A stretch of 40,916 nucleotides of DNA from Enterobacteriaceae bacterium (lineage in GTDB: Bacteria; Pseudomonadota; Gammaproteobacteria; Enterobacterales; Enterobacteriaceae), in the NCBI GenBank assembly GCA_031253755.1, contig JAIRVT010000011.1, positions 1 through 40,916 of the forward strand. The letters are read 5' to 3'. Made by a program: the position numbers and the translations under genes. This document shows positions 8,673 to 16,679 of this stretch, piece after piece (the first letter of the stretch is position 1; each line of letters begins with the position of its first letter). A model generated the notes under the pieces. The model worked only from the letters and a program-made list of their open reading frames with translations. It made no database searches and was not told where the DNA came from.

Positions 8673-9743
8673 TTAATATAACGCCTTGCCATTGCTGTCT
8701 TTAATATCACTTTTCCACGCTGCCTGTACCTGTTCGATAACGGTTTTTGGCAGTACCGCATAATCCAGTGATTGAGCTTGTTGGCCGCCTTTTTTATAGG
8801 CCCAGTCAAAAAACTTGAGGATTTCGGCACCATGAGCGGCATTTTTCTGTTGCTTGTGGAGCAGAATGAACGTGGTGGAGGTAATCGGCCACGCATCGGC
8901 ACCCGGCTGGTTTGTCAGATCCTGTGCGAAACTTTTATGCCAGTCTGCCCCTTGTGCGGCAGCACTGAAACTGGTTTCGCTGGGAGCGATAGTCTCTCCA
9001 CTCGCCGTCAGTAATTGGGTATACGCGAGGTTATTCTGTTTGGCGTAGGCATATTCAACATAGCCAATAGAGCCGGGCAGACGCTGAACGAATGCAGCAA
9101 TACCATCATTACCTTTGCCTCCTAACCCTGTCGGCCATTTTACGGTGGAGCCGGCACCGACTTGTGTGTTCCAGTCACTGTTCACTTTGGACAGATAACG
9201 CGTGAAGACAAATGAAGTGCCGGAGCCATCTGCGCGGCGAACCACAGCAATATTTTGGTCAGGGAGTTTGAGTGACGGGTTTAATTTCGCAATGGCAGGA
9301 TCATTCCACTTTTTGATAGTGCCCAGATAGATATCACCCAGCGTTTTACCATCCAACACCAATTGACCGGATTTGATGCCCGGCAGGTTGACGGCCAGCA
9401 CAATGCCGCCAATCACCGTCGGGAACTGAAATAAACCTTCAGATGCCAGTTTTTCATCGGTAAGCGGCGCATCTGAGGCGCCAAAATCGACCGTGTTGGC
9501 AATGATCTGTTTTACCCCACCAGAAGAGCCAATTCCCTGATAGTTGATCTTGTTGCCGGTCTCTTTTTGATAGGAATCCGCCCATTTTGTGTATATCGGT
9601 GCCGGAAATGTCGCTCCGGCGCCTGTCAGGCTGGTCGCGGCGAATGAAGATACGGATGTTATAGCAAAGGTTGCCGCGATAAGGCTGGCTACTTTGATAC
9701 GCAATAGTTTGATACGCATTGGCTTGATACGCATTGGTTTCAT
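8673..9743 (-). CDS. pstS: PstS, periplasmic phosphate-binding protein
   Basis: The mature domain matches E. coli PstS throughout: [17 protein letters not shown], the phosphate-binding [11 protein letters not shown] and DFGASDAPL, and [16 protein letters not shown]. It captures inorganic phosphate for PstCAB and feeds the signal read by PhoU/PhoR. The signal peptide is unusual. Its n-region repeats [15 protein letters not shown], encoded by three 15-bp tandem units (9696-9740). Several ATGs are possible: 9770 lacks a binding site, 9743 has AGAAGG only one base away, and 9734 has it at about ten bases. The exact start is therefore uncertain by three residues or more. Confidence 0.95.
   Translation of the reverse strand: MKPMRIKPMRIKLLRIKVASLIAATFAITSVSSFAATSLTGAGATFPAPIYTKWADSYQKETGNKINYQGIGSSGGVKQIIANTVDFGASDAPLTDEKLASEGLFQFPTVIGGIVLAVNLPGIKSGQLVLDGKTLGDIYLGTIKKWNDPAIAKLNPSLKLPDQNIAVVRRADGSGTSFVFTRYLSKVNSDWNTQVGAGSTVKWPTGLGGKGNDGIAAFVQRLPGSIGYVEYAYAKQNNLAYTQLLTASGETIAPSETSFSAAAQGADWHKSFAQDLTNQPGADAWPITSTTFILLHKQQKNAAHGAEILKFFDWAYKKGGQQAQSLDYAVLPKTVIEQVQAAWKSDIKDSNGKALY
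9696..9740. repeat. pstS: Three 15-bp tandem units in the pstS signal sequence
   Basis: Units GATACGCAATAGTTT, GATACGCATTGGCTT and GATACGCATTGGTTT follow each other directly. They encode a triplicated, positively charged n-region of the PstS signal peptide, which is absent from the E. coli protein. Confidence 0.9.
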
Positions 9744-9863
9744 ACCTTCTACTGTTGATAGACACATCATTCATTAAAAACACCTGCCACTGTCGTTTCT
9801 AAGGTATAACAGGCTGGTTTCTAGGTAAAAAATGGTTCTTGGAGAGGAAGGTACGCCCATTTA

Positions 9864-9921
9864 ATGACAGTAAGATGTATGAATTATGACATTTTTATGA
9901 CAACACCAGATTTTTATGACA
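9864..9921 (-). promoter_or_regulatory. Pho box(es) for PhoB upstream of pstS
   Basis: Read on the minus strand, TGTCAT occurs four times, with its 5' T at 9921, 9902, 9891 and 9869. The central pair is exactly 11 bp apart with an A-rich spacer, which is the known Pho box arrangement. The fourth copy lies a further 22 bp away, two Pho-box periods. The first copy overlaps the envZ stop codon. PhoB-dependent induction of pstSCAB-phoU under phosphate limitation is expected. Confidence 0.85.
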
Positions 9922-10924
9922 ATGGAAAATAAGCGCGAATGGATAGCCCGCCTTTTTCACCGTTCCCGATTTCAAGGTAACCTTCGTGCATATCGACGAT
10001 GCGGTGGATAATGGCAAGCCCAAGGCCGTAACTGTTCATCAGACCTCGATTGTGGTGTTGATGGTGTTTATGATGGTGGTGCTGGCTATTGTGGCTCTGT
10101 TTTCCCTGCTGAAAAGGGTGAATGAGGGTGGCGGCCTGCTCTTCAGTGATACCGGTTCCGTTATCTTCCAACTGGAACCAGCCGAATTTTTCGGTTGCGC
10201 CACTGCTGATCCGAAGCCAACCGTTACCATAACGGTAAGCGTTCGTCAGCATGTTCGCCAGAACCCGCTTAACAGAGAGTGAATTGGCGATAATAAAAAT
10301 CGGTTCGGCGGACAGCCGATCTTCGAAACATTCACCTTCGAAACATTCACCTTCGGAACATTCGCTTTCGAAATGACGATCATAACTGTCGGATTGGTTA
10401 TTTTCTGCCTTTATCCTGTCCGGCATAACGGGTTTTTCTGCATCAATAACTTCTTTAAGAAGCTGATTTAATTCGCAGCAGGTTGTTGGCATAGCCTGTC
10501 CGAACCGTTGGTAATCGATAAATTGGTTAATGATTTCGTTGCACTCGTCAATATCCCGGTTAATGGATTCGCAAAGGAAATCATTTTTTTTATCAATCAT
10601 CTCCATCGCCAGCCGGATCCGAGTCAGTGGTGTCCGTAAATCGTGGCTGATGCCCGCCATAAAAATGAGGCGGTCATCTTCCAATGTTTTCAATTTACCC
10701 CGTTGTGCCCGAAAGTACCGCCAGAATGCCGTGGAAACCAACACGCCAGTTACCAACACGCTGAGCAGAATATACGGAAACACGGCAGCAAATGGGCGTT
10801 TTTCCAGTGTGGCAAGCATCTTGGCAGCCAGAGAACTGATCATCAGGCTGCCCAATAGCATCGCCAATACCCAATACCGGATACGAGAGAATCGGTTATG
10901 CAGTGAGCGCCTGAATATTTTCAT
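9914..10924 (-). CDS. envZ: EnvZ, osmosensing histidine kinase with minimal periplasmic domain
   Basis: EnvZ is the membrane kinase/phosphatase for OmpR. This 336-residue form has two membrane helices (about residues 17-38 and 46-67) separated by only about ten residues, whereas E. coli EnvZ has a periplasmic domain of over 100. The same shortening is known for Xenorhabdus nematophila EnvZ. The phospho-acceptor His94 lies in [10 protein letters not shown], the N box is near 222-236 and the G1 box DNGTGI is at 254-259. Two insertions are odd: residues 186-202 (three Glu/Cys-rich repeats from 15-bp duplications) and residues 278-291 with nine His in fourteen positions, in the ATP-lid region before YGLGLAI. 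The start is supported by GGGG six bases upstream. Confidence 0.95.
   Translation of the reverse strand: MKIFRRSLHNRFSRIRYWVLAMLLGSLMISSLAAKMLATLEKRPFAAVFPYILLSVLVTGVLVSTAFWRYFRAQRGKLKTLEDDRLIFMAGISHDLRTPLTRIRLAMEMIDKKNDFLCESINRDIDECNEIINQFIDYQRFGQAMPTTCCELNQLLKEVIDAEKPVMPDRIKAENNQSDSYDRHFESECSEGECFEGECFEDRLSAEPIFIIANSLSVKRVLANMLTNAYRYGNGWLRISSGATEKFGWFQLEDNGTGITEEQAATLIHPFQQGKQSHNSQHHHHKHHQHHNRGLMNSYGLGLAIIHRIVDMHEGYLEIGNGEKGGLSIRAYFPLS
10321..10371. repeat. envZ: 15-bp tandem repeats inside envZ
   Basis: Three 15-bp units (two identical CTTCGAAACATTCAC copies, then a diverged one) and a partial fourth lie in succession. On the minus strand they encode repeats of E-C-F/S-E-G. They fall in the linker between the dimerisation domain and the catalytic domain, a region that is shorter in E. 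coli EnvZ. Confidence 0.9.
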
Positions 10925-11040
10925 ATTTTTCCCCGCAATATTTACGCGTTATTAATATTTACTTATTGTTAGTATTTAATAATGTTCATACATTTCTGTG
11001 CTGATCCTCTGGCTTTTAGTCCGCCACTATACCTTATTTC

Positions 11041-11080
11041 TATCAGGTCTTATTGCTGTCAGGCCTTATTACCGTCAGGG
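11041..11080. repeat. 16-bp duplication of the ompR 3' end
   Basis: Two 16-bp units, TATCAGGTCTTATTGC and TGTCAGGCCTTATTAC, and a partial third (CGTCAGGG) abut. The minus-strand copy containing the real ompR stop encodes N-K-A-stop, and the next unit downstream repeats it as an N-K-T-stop-like copy. The duplication thus extends the ompR-envZ gap, which in E. coli is a short overlap. Confidence 0.8.
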
Positions 11081-11778
11081 ACAAACACATAACCCAAGCC
11101 CCAAACCGTCTGGATATAACGGGGATGGCCGGGATCTTCTTCGATGATGCGACGTAAGCGGGAGATCTGTACATCGATGGAACGATCCATCGCGCCATAT
11201 TCCCTGCCGCGTGCCAGATTCATCAGTTTATCTCGTGATAAAGGCTCACGAGGATGTGAGACCAGCGTTTTCAATACCGAGAATTCGCCACTGGTCAGGG
11301 GTAACTGTTCATCCTGATAAAACATTTCCCGTGTCCCAAGGTCCAGCTTAAATTTTCCAAAGGTGACTACGGCGTTGTCCGGAGTCGGTGTGCCAGATAA
11401 TTCATTGGAGAACCGTCGCAAAACAGCACGGATACGCGCCAAGAGTTCTCGTGGATTAAAGGGCTTAGCAATGTAATCGTCAGCGCCGATTTCCAAACCA
11501 ATAATCCGGTCAATTTCCTCCCCTTTCGCAGAAACCATAATGATAGGGATAGGGTTTTTTTGACTTCTTAATCTTCGGCAGATAGACAAACCATCTTCGC
11601 CCGGTAACATTAAATCCAATACAATTAATTGAATGGATTCTCTGGTTAACAATCGGTCCATCTGTTCTGCATTTGCAACACAACGAACCTGAAAACCTTG
11701 CTCCAAGAAATAGCGTTCCAGCAATACGCGTAAACGCATATCATCATCAACAACAAGGATTTTGTAACTCTCTTGCAT
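11059..11778 (-). CDS. ompR: OmpR, response regulator of osmoregulation
   Basis: The 239-residue protein is almost identical to E. coli OmpR. The receiver domain has the acidic pocket DDD (residues 11-13), phospho-acceptor Asp55 and Lys105 region (IAKPFNPREL). The winged-helix DNA-binding domain contains EFSVLKTLVSHPREPLSR and the final VWGLGYVFVPDG. It controls porins and, in Xenorhabdus, has been linked to motility and exoenzymes. The start at 11778 matches the orthologue and has GGGAG seven bases upstream. The open frame continues upstream to 11949 through an ERIC-like element, but that extension is not protein-like. envZ follows after a 134-bp gap rather than overlapping. Confidence 0.97.
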   Translation of the reverse strand: MQESYKILVVDDDMRLRVLLERYFLEQGFQVRCVANAEQMDRLLTRESIQLIVLDLMLPGEDGLSICRRLRSQKNPIPIIMVSAKGEEIDRIIGLEIGADDYIAKPFNPRELLARIRAVLRRFSNELSGTPTPDNAVVTFGKFKLDLGTREMFYQDEQLPLTSGEFSVLKTLVSHPREPLSRDKLMNLARGREYGAMDRSIDVQISRLRRIIEEDPGHPRYIQTVWGLGYVFVPDGNKA

Positions 11779-11809
11779 GTCTATGCTCCCAAGTGTTCCA
11801 TGCCTGCAA

Positions 11810-11876
11810 TATCCGTCGTCTTTCGAGCTGCCTCTTTTTTGCCTCCGCGATGCAGCCTGAAATCCATAGGTATATA
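11810..11876. repeat. Internally deleted ERIC-like palindrome in the ompR leader
   Basis: The 67-bp segment begins TATCCGTCGTCTTTCGAG and ends GAAATCCATAGGTATATA. These are the two termini of the ERIC family seen complete at 31491-31629, with the middle deleted. GCTGCCTC and GATGCAGC inside can pair. It lies 32 bp upstream of the ompR start codon, so it is either in the promoter or in the 5' untranslated RNA. Confidence 0.75.
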
Positions 11877-12032
11877 TCCATCGATTTTTAAAACCGATTA
11901 TTTTACAGAAAACGCATACTTTAAAAGGCAATAACACCATGTATCTCAAGGGTATTTATGGCATTGAAAACGATTGCCTATGTGTCGTTTTTTTATTTCT
12001 GTGTTTTCTGCTTCTATTATCCATTGCCGTTT

Positions 12033-12518
12033 TCACGCTTCCAACGGTTGATAGCTAATGTCCAATATCCAGTACACCGCTTTGCCATTGGGGGTCTCGA
12101 CGGTAATTTCATCATCAATCTGCTTACCAAGCAGCGCTCTTGCTACCGGTGAATCAATTGAAATCCATTTCTTAGCGGGATCGAATTCATCCGGCCCCAC
12201 TAAGCGAAAGATATGCTCTTCGGCTTTTTCGTTTTCGACTTTAACCCATGCGCCGAAAAAAATTTTTCCCTCTTGCCGTGGATCAGGATCGACAATTTTC
12301 AGCACGTCCAACCGCTTGGATAAAAAACGCACCCGCCGATCAATTTCTCTTAATCTTTTTTTACCATAAATATATTCGGCATTTTCTGAACGGTCTCCCA
12401 ACGCAGCCGCATCTGATACCGCCTGAGTCACTTTAGGGCGCTCGATCTTCCAGAGATATTTCAGTTCCTGATCAAGCACCTGCCAGCCTTCTCTGGTTAT
12501 GTAGTTACTCTTGCCCAT
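12033..12518 (-). CDS. greB: GreB, transcript cleavage factor
   Basis: The 161-residue protein aligns with E. coli GreB. Its N-terminal coiled coil holds LGDRSENAEYIYGKKRLREIDRRVRFL in two parts (near residues 40-67), including the conserved acidic D-x-x-x-E tip that enters the RNA polymerase secondary channel. The C-terminal FKBP-like domain has the conserved SIDSPVARALLGK. It rescues backtracked RNA polymerase by stimulating RNA cleavage. The start ATG at 12518 is preferred over an in-frame TTG at 12524. It is divergent from tex with a 293-bp gap, the same arrangement as in E. coli (ompR, greB, yhgF). Confidence 0.96.
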   Translation of the reverse strand: MGKSNYITREGWQVLDQELKYLWKIERPKVTQAVSDAAALGDRSENAEYIYGKKRLREIDRRVRFLSKRLDVLKIVDPDPRQEGKIFFGAWVKVENEKAEEHIFRLVGPDEFDPAKKWISIDSPVARALLGKQIDDEITVETPNGKAVYWILDISYQPLEA

Positions 12519-12811
12519 GAACAACTCACTTGAGAAAATATGATTAATGGCGCAGTACTATATCTCAACTGTACAGATATTCGATGAATTCCATCGCAAC
12601 CTGACCTAAAAATTGTGCCATCTTTGATATATTTCAGGTTGTACGGTTTTAAAAAGCGTTCGTAATAGGCCATCGAAGATAGCCAATACAGGCACGGTAC
12701 GTAATAATAACGCCGAGTTTGAACCCTGCCGGTCTCCTGTTGGGTGTCCGGTTCTGTCTGGTGATGTCTGCGGATATCGGCAGGCGCTGACAAAGTTGAA
12801 GAAAACAGACC

Positions 12812-15172
12812 ATGAATGAATCTTTAAGCCTAATCATTGCCGGTGAGCTAAAGGCTCAACCACAGCAAGTTCTCGCCGCCATTAACCTGCTTGATGAAGG
12901 AAATACCGTTCCTTTTGTCGCCCGTTATCGTAAAGAGGCCACTGGTGGTCTGGATGATACACAGCTTCGCCAGCTTGAAAGCCGTCTGGGTTATCTGCGC
13001 GAGCTATCAGACCGTCGCCAGACTATCCTGAAATCTATCGAAGAGCAGGGTAAATTAACGGATGAGCTGGCCGCCGCTATTCGTGCGACACAAAGTAAAA
13101 CCGAACTGGAAGATCTCTACCTGCCTTATAAACCTAAGCGCCGTACCCGTGGGCAGATTGCGATTGAAGCGGGACTGGAGCCACTGGCAGATGTGTTGTG
13201 GCAGAATCCTCAGCAAGAGCCGGAATCCGCCGCAGCCGCCTTTGTTGATGCCGACAAAGGTATTGCCGATACCAAATCTGCACTGGATGGTGCCCGCTAT
13301 ATCCTGATGGAGCGTTTTGCCGAAGATGCGTCCCTGCTGGTAAAAGTGCGTGAATATCTGTGGAAAAATGCGCATTTGGTGGCGAAAGTCGTTGAAGGTA
13401 AGGCGGAAGAGGGAGCCAAATTCAGCGATTATTTTGACCATCATGAACCTATCGCTTCCGTGCCTTCCCATCGTGCGCTTGCCATGTTCCGTGGACGCAA
13501 TGAAGGTATCTTGCAACTCGCTCTGAATGCCGATCCGCAATTTGATGAAGCACCAAAAGAAAGCTATTGCGAGCAAATTATTACCGATCACCTGAATCTG
13601 CACCTGAATAATGCAGCGGCGGATAGCTGGCGTAAAAGCGTAGTGAGCTGGACATGGCGTATTAAAGTGCTTCTGCATCTGGAAACTGAACTGATGGGAA
13701 CACTGCGCGAAAAAGCCGAAGACGAAGCGATTAACGTTTTTGCCCGTAACCTGAACGATTTGCTGATGGCAGCGCCGGCGGGTATGCGTTCCACTATGGG
13801 CTTAGATCCGGGCCTGCGAACCGGGGTAAAAGTGGCGGTAGTCGATGCAACCGGCAAGCTGATCGCCACCGACACCATCTACCCGCACACCGGTCAGGAA
13901 AGTAAAGCCGCTGCGATTGTTGCGGCACTGTGTATCAAGCACCATGTTGATTTGGTTGCGATTGGTAATGGCACCGCATCCCGTGAAACAGAGCGCTTTT
14001 TCGCTCATGTTCAGAAGCAATATCCTGACGTTACCGCGCAAAAAGTGATCGTCAGTGAGGCGGGCGCCTCCGTTTACTCTGCTTCCGAGCTGGCAGCAAA
14101 GGAATTCCCGGATTTGGATGTTTCGCTGCGTGGCGCGGTTTCGATTGCCCGCCGTTTGCAGGACCCACTGGCAGAGCTGGTGAAAATCGATCCGAAATCG
14201 ATTGGTGTCGGCCAGTATCAACACGATGTCAGCCAGACTCAGCTGGCCAAGAAACTGGATACCGTGGTGGAGGATTGTGTAAACAGTGTCGGTGTCGATC
14301 TGAATACGGCATCGGTGGCGTTGCTGACCCGTGTAGCCGGTCTGACCAATGTCGTTGCCCAGAATGTCGTGAACTGGCGTGATGAAAATGGTCGTTTCAA
14401 CAACCGTAAAGAGTTGTTGAAAGTCAGCCGTCTGGGGCCGAAAGCCTTCCTGCAATGTGCGGGCTTCCTGCGTATTAATCAGGGCGATAACCCGCTGGAT
14501 GCCTCCACGGTTCACCCGGAAGCCTATCCGGTGGTGGAAAAAATTCTGACCACAACCACACAGTCTTTACCAGAACTGATGGGCAACCCGGCGGCGCTGC
14601 GCGATTTGAAAGCACAGGATTTCACCACGGAACAATTCGGTATTCCGACCGTAACGGATATCCTGAAAGAGCTGGAAAAACCCGGCCGTGACCCGCGCCC
14701 GGAATTTAAAACGGCAACCTTTGCCGACGGTGTTGAAACCATGAATGACCTGCGTACCGGTATGATTCTGGAAGGCTCTGTCACTAACGTGACTAATTTT
14801 GGTGCTTTCGTGGACATCGGTGTCCATCAGGATGGTTTAGTGCATATTTCTTCTTTGTCTGATCGCTTTGTGGAAGACCCACACACCGTGGTGAAAACCG
14901 GTGATATCGTGAAAGTGAAGGTAATGGACGTTGACCTGAACCGCAAACGCATTGCCTTGACCATGCGTCTTGATGAACAGCCGGGGGAAGCGCCTGCGCG
15001 TCGTAGTAATGCGCCGGGCAACAGCAACAGCAACCGCAATGAGAACCATGCAAGTGATCGCAGCAATCATGGCAAAGGTAACCAGAAACCGCGTTCATCT
15101 AATGCTTCTGCATCATTGGGCAACAGTGCGATGAGTGATGCACTGGCCGCCGCATTCGGCAAAAAACGCTAA
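12812..15172 (+). CDS. tex: Tex, S1-domain RNA-binding transcription accessory protein
   Basis: The 786-residue protein is the Tex/YhgF family member. It has an N-terminal helical region (with [20 protein letters not shown] near residues 33-52), a YqgF/RNase H-like domain near residues 325-450 ([18 protein letters not shown]), helix-hairpin-helix motifs near 495-560, and a C-terminal S1 RNA-binding domain at about 643-720 ([20 protein letters not shown]). After it comes an Asn/Ser/Arg-rich low-complexity tail of about 60 residues. Tex binds nucleic acid and affects transcription and expression of virulence factors in several species. The length is near the family norm. A stem-loop terminator follows at 15214. 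Confidence 0.96.
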   Translation: MNESLSLIIAGELKAQPQQVLAAINLLDEGNTVPFVARYRKEATGGLDDTQLRQLESRLGYLRELSDRRQTILKSIEEQGKLTDELAAAIRATQSKTELEDLYLPYKPKRRTRGQIAIEAGLEPLADVLWQNPQQEPESAAAAFVDADKGIADTKSALDGARYILMERFAEDASLLVKVREYLWKNAHLVAKVVEGKAEEGAKFSDYFDHHEPIASVPSHRALAMFRGRNEGILQLALNADPQFDEAPKESYCEQIITDHLNLHLNNAAADSWRKSVVSWTWRIKVLLHLETELMGTLREKAEDEAINVFARNLNDLLMAAPAGMRSTMGLDPGLRTGVKVAVVDATGKLIATDTIYPHTGQESKAAAIVAALCIKHHVDLVAIGNGTASRETERFFAHVQKQYPDVTAQKVIVSEAGASVYSASELAAKEFPDLDVSLRGAVSIARRLQDPLAELVKIDPKSIGVGQYQHDVSQTQLAKKLDTVVEDCVNSVGVDLNTASVALLTRVAGLTNVVAQNVVNWRDENGRFNNRKELLKVSRLGPKAFLQCAGFLRINQGDNPLDASTVHPEAYPVVEKILTTTTQSLPELMGNPAALRDLKAQDFTTEQFGIPTVTDILKELEKPGRDPRPEFKTATFADGVETMNDLRTGMILEGSVTNVTNFGAFVDIGVHQDGLVHISSLSDRFVEDPHTVVKTGDIVKVKVMDVDLNRKRIALTMRLDEQPGEAPARRSNAPGNSNSNRNENHASDRSNHGKGNQKPRSSNASASLGNSAMSDALAAAFGKKR

Positions 15173-15213
15173 TTTCGCTTCTTTCTGTTATTTCTCTTCG
15201 CAGATATTTCTGA

Positions 15214-15237
15214 ACCGGCTCGATTGAGCCGGTTCTT
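15214..15237 (+). terminator. Terminator-like hairpin after tex
   Basis: A perfect 10-bp inverted repeat, GAACCGGCTC with GAGCCGGTTC, around a four-base loop lies about 40 bp after the tex stop. The following tract is only moderately T-rich, so efficiency is uncertain. Confidence 0.65.
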
Positions 15238-15300
15238 AACCTTTCTGACGTCCTAAAACGCCCACTTGTTAATAATTATTTTCAGTTATATTATCGTAAA

Positions 15301-15330
15301 AATATAATAACCATTAGTTATTATTATATT
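15301..15330. promoter_or_regulatory. AT-rich inverted repeat upstream of the YadA-like gene
   Basis: AATATAATAAC and GTTATTATTATATT form an imperfect inverted repeat around CATTA, about 100 bp before the adhesin start. It could be an operator or simply promoter-associated AT-rich DNA. No specific regulator is recognised. Confidence 0.3.
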
Positions 15331-15427
15331 AATGAAATAACCGTAATCTATCAGCCCGAAGGCACGATTAGCGTCTGTCTTGGTGACGCGGATGCGTGGG
15401 CTGGGCAGGGATATAATGAGGAATGAC

Positions 15428-16426
15428 ATGAAAAAATTTAGCTTAGGTCTGTTGTACGTTTTGGTATGTGGTCAGGCATATGCCGCGACTGATGCAAATA
15501 AACCTTATATTGGTGCACAAACAGAGACCGGTTGGTCTAATGGGGACAATAATGGAGTACTTCAGAACTTAGCGCCATGGGGCAGTAACGTTACCAACGT
15601 AATGGGAAAACGGTTGGGATATATCACACCAGGGAATACTACCGGAGAAGGCGGCTTATGGGCTGGAGATAAAGCGGCAGCGGTGACTTATGGTTCGGCG
15701 GATAAAGGCGTCTTTGTCGATAAGAATGGGGTACAAATACGGAACACGGATCTGGATGTCACGGGGCATCAGATCCATGGCGTCAAGGCGGGTGAGAAGG
15801 ACGATGATGCAGTAAACGTTTCGCAGCTCAAGGAGAGTGAGAAGAACACCAGAGAATATGCGGATGAAAAAGCACAACAAGCTGAAGTAAACGCGAATAC
15901 TTACACAGACGAAAAAGCGAAAGACACGCTGAAAGAGGCGAATACTTACACGGATGAAAAAGCGAAAGACACGCTGAAAAAGGCAAATACTCACGCGGAT
16001 GAAAAAGCTCAACAAGCTGAAGTAAACGCGAATGCTTACACAGACGGTAAAGCCAAAGAAGCTCACGATTACACCGACAGCAAGGCAAAAGAAACACTGA
16101 ACAGCGCGAATTCCTACGCTGACCAAAAAGCCGCAGCGTCACTGGAAGTAGCGAACTCCTATACTGACCAGCAAATCAACAAGCTGGACAAGCGGGTAAA
16201 CAAAGGGCTGGCGTCAGCCGCTGCGCTGTCGGGTCTTTTCCAACCTTATAATGTTGGGAAATTCAACCTCAGCGCGGGCGTAGGTGGCTATAGAGGCGAA
16301 TCGTCTATTGCTGTGGGAACGGGTTACCGCTTCAATGAAAACATCGCGGCAAAAGCCGGAGTTTCAACTTCATTCGGTGATTCCTCCGCCACGATGTATA
16401 ACGCTGCCGTCAATTTTGAATGGTAA
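15428..16426 (+). CDS. Short YadA-like trimeric autotransporter adhesin
   Basis: The 332-residue protein has a signal peptide (MKKFSLGLLYVLVCGQAYA), a short head, and a neck-like DLDVTGHQIHGVKAGEKDDDAVNVSQL near residues 106-132. The stalk follows (about 133-265), made of 15-residue repeats of the type ANTYTDEKAKDTLKE. The last 65 residues are a YadA anchor: four beta strands with GLASAAALSGLFQPY at the start and a terminal aromatic (NFEW). Pentadecad repeats form the right-handed coiled-coil stalks known from YadA. Three copies would form one outer-membrane pore and a surface stalk, probably for adhesion. The start at 15428 has GAGG six bases upstream; the open frame itself extends back to 15380. 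Confidence 0.9.
   Translation: MKKFSLGLLYVLVCGQAYAATDANKPYIGAQTETGWSNGDNNGVLQNLAPWGSNVTNVMGKRLGYITPGNTTGEGGLWAGDKAAAVTYGSADKGVFVDKNGVQIRNTDLDVTGHQIHGVKAGEKDDDAVNVSQLKESEKNTREYADEKAQQAEVNANTYTDEKAKDTLKEANTYTDEKAKDTLKKANTHADEKAQQAEVNANAYTDGKAKEAHDYTDSKAKETLNSANSYADQKAAASLEVANSYTDQQINKLDKRVNKGLASAAALSGLFQPYNVGKFNLSAGVGGYRGESSIAVGTGYRFNENIAAKAGVSTSFGDSSATMYNAAVNFEW
15868..16170. repeat. 45-bp degenerate tandem repeats in the adhesin stalk
   Basis: About seven units of roughly 45 bp, each encoding a variant of ANxYTDEKAKxTLKx, lie in tandem. Two adjacent units are nearly identical at the DNA level, which suggests recent duplication and possible stalk-length variation between strains. Confidence 0.75.
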
Positions 16427-16430
16427 TGCT

Positions 16431-16454
16431 TATACCCGTCGTCCATAGAGTATA
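16431..16454. repeat. 24-bp minimal ERIC-like relic
   Basis: TATACCCGTCGT followed directly by CCATAGAGTATA reproduces the outer ends of the ERIC-like family with the whole interior missing. It lies five bp after the adhesin stop. Confidence 0.55.
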
Positions 16455-16679
16455 ATTTTGGCGGACATATTTGTCCGCCACACCCCATTCCCGCCGAATA
16501 TAATTGCCGACTGCAATATAACTTATCACCACATAACAAATTTAAACAGATTATGATGGCTGACGCTGCTCATTAATATTTCGTATACTTCGCTGCGTAA
16601 TATCTCTCTCAGTATTATGAGAAAACTGTCCAATAAAATAAAAAATAGATAACAATAAAAATTGTTAAGGAATAATTTT

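Noticed and set aside
9914..10924. Interpretation of the kinase next to pst as PhoR
   Set aside because: The paired regulator is OmpR by sequence along its whole length, and the kinase matches EnvZ around its His box and C-terminus. phoB and phoR are not in the window.
11779..11949. N-terminal extension of ompR by 57 residues
   Set aside because: The extension is read through an ERIC-like element and is not like any OmpR. The start at 11778 matches E. coli and has a good ribosome binding site.
12497..12837. Small minus-strand frames in the greB-tex gap
   Set aside because: They overlap the greB start and the tex promoter region, have no ribosome binding site and no protein-like character.
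13055..14827. Long minus-strand frames opposite tex
   Set aside because: They are antisense shadows of a well-conserved gene. tex has matching family motifs throughout on the plus strand.
15868..16170. Tandem repeats in the adhesin as a CRISPR array
   Set aside because: The units are contiguous without spacers and lie inside a coding frame with 15-residue periodicity.
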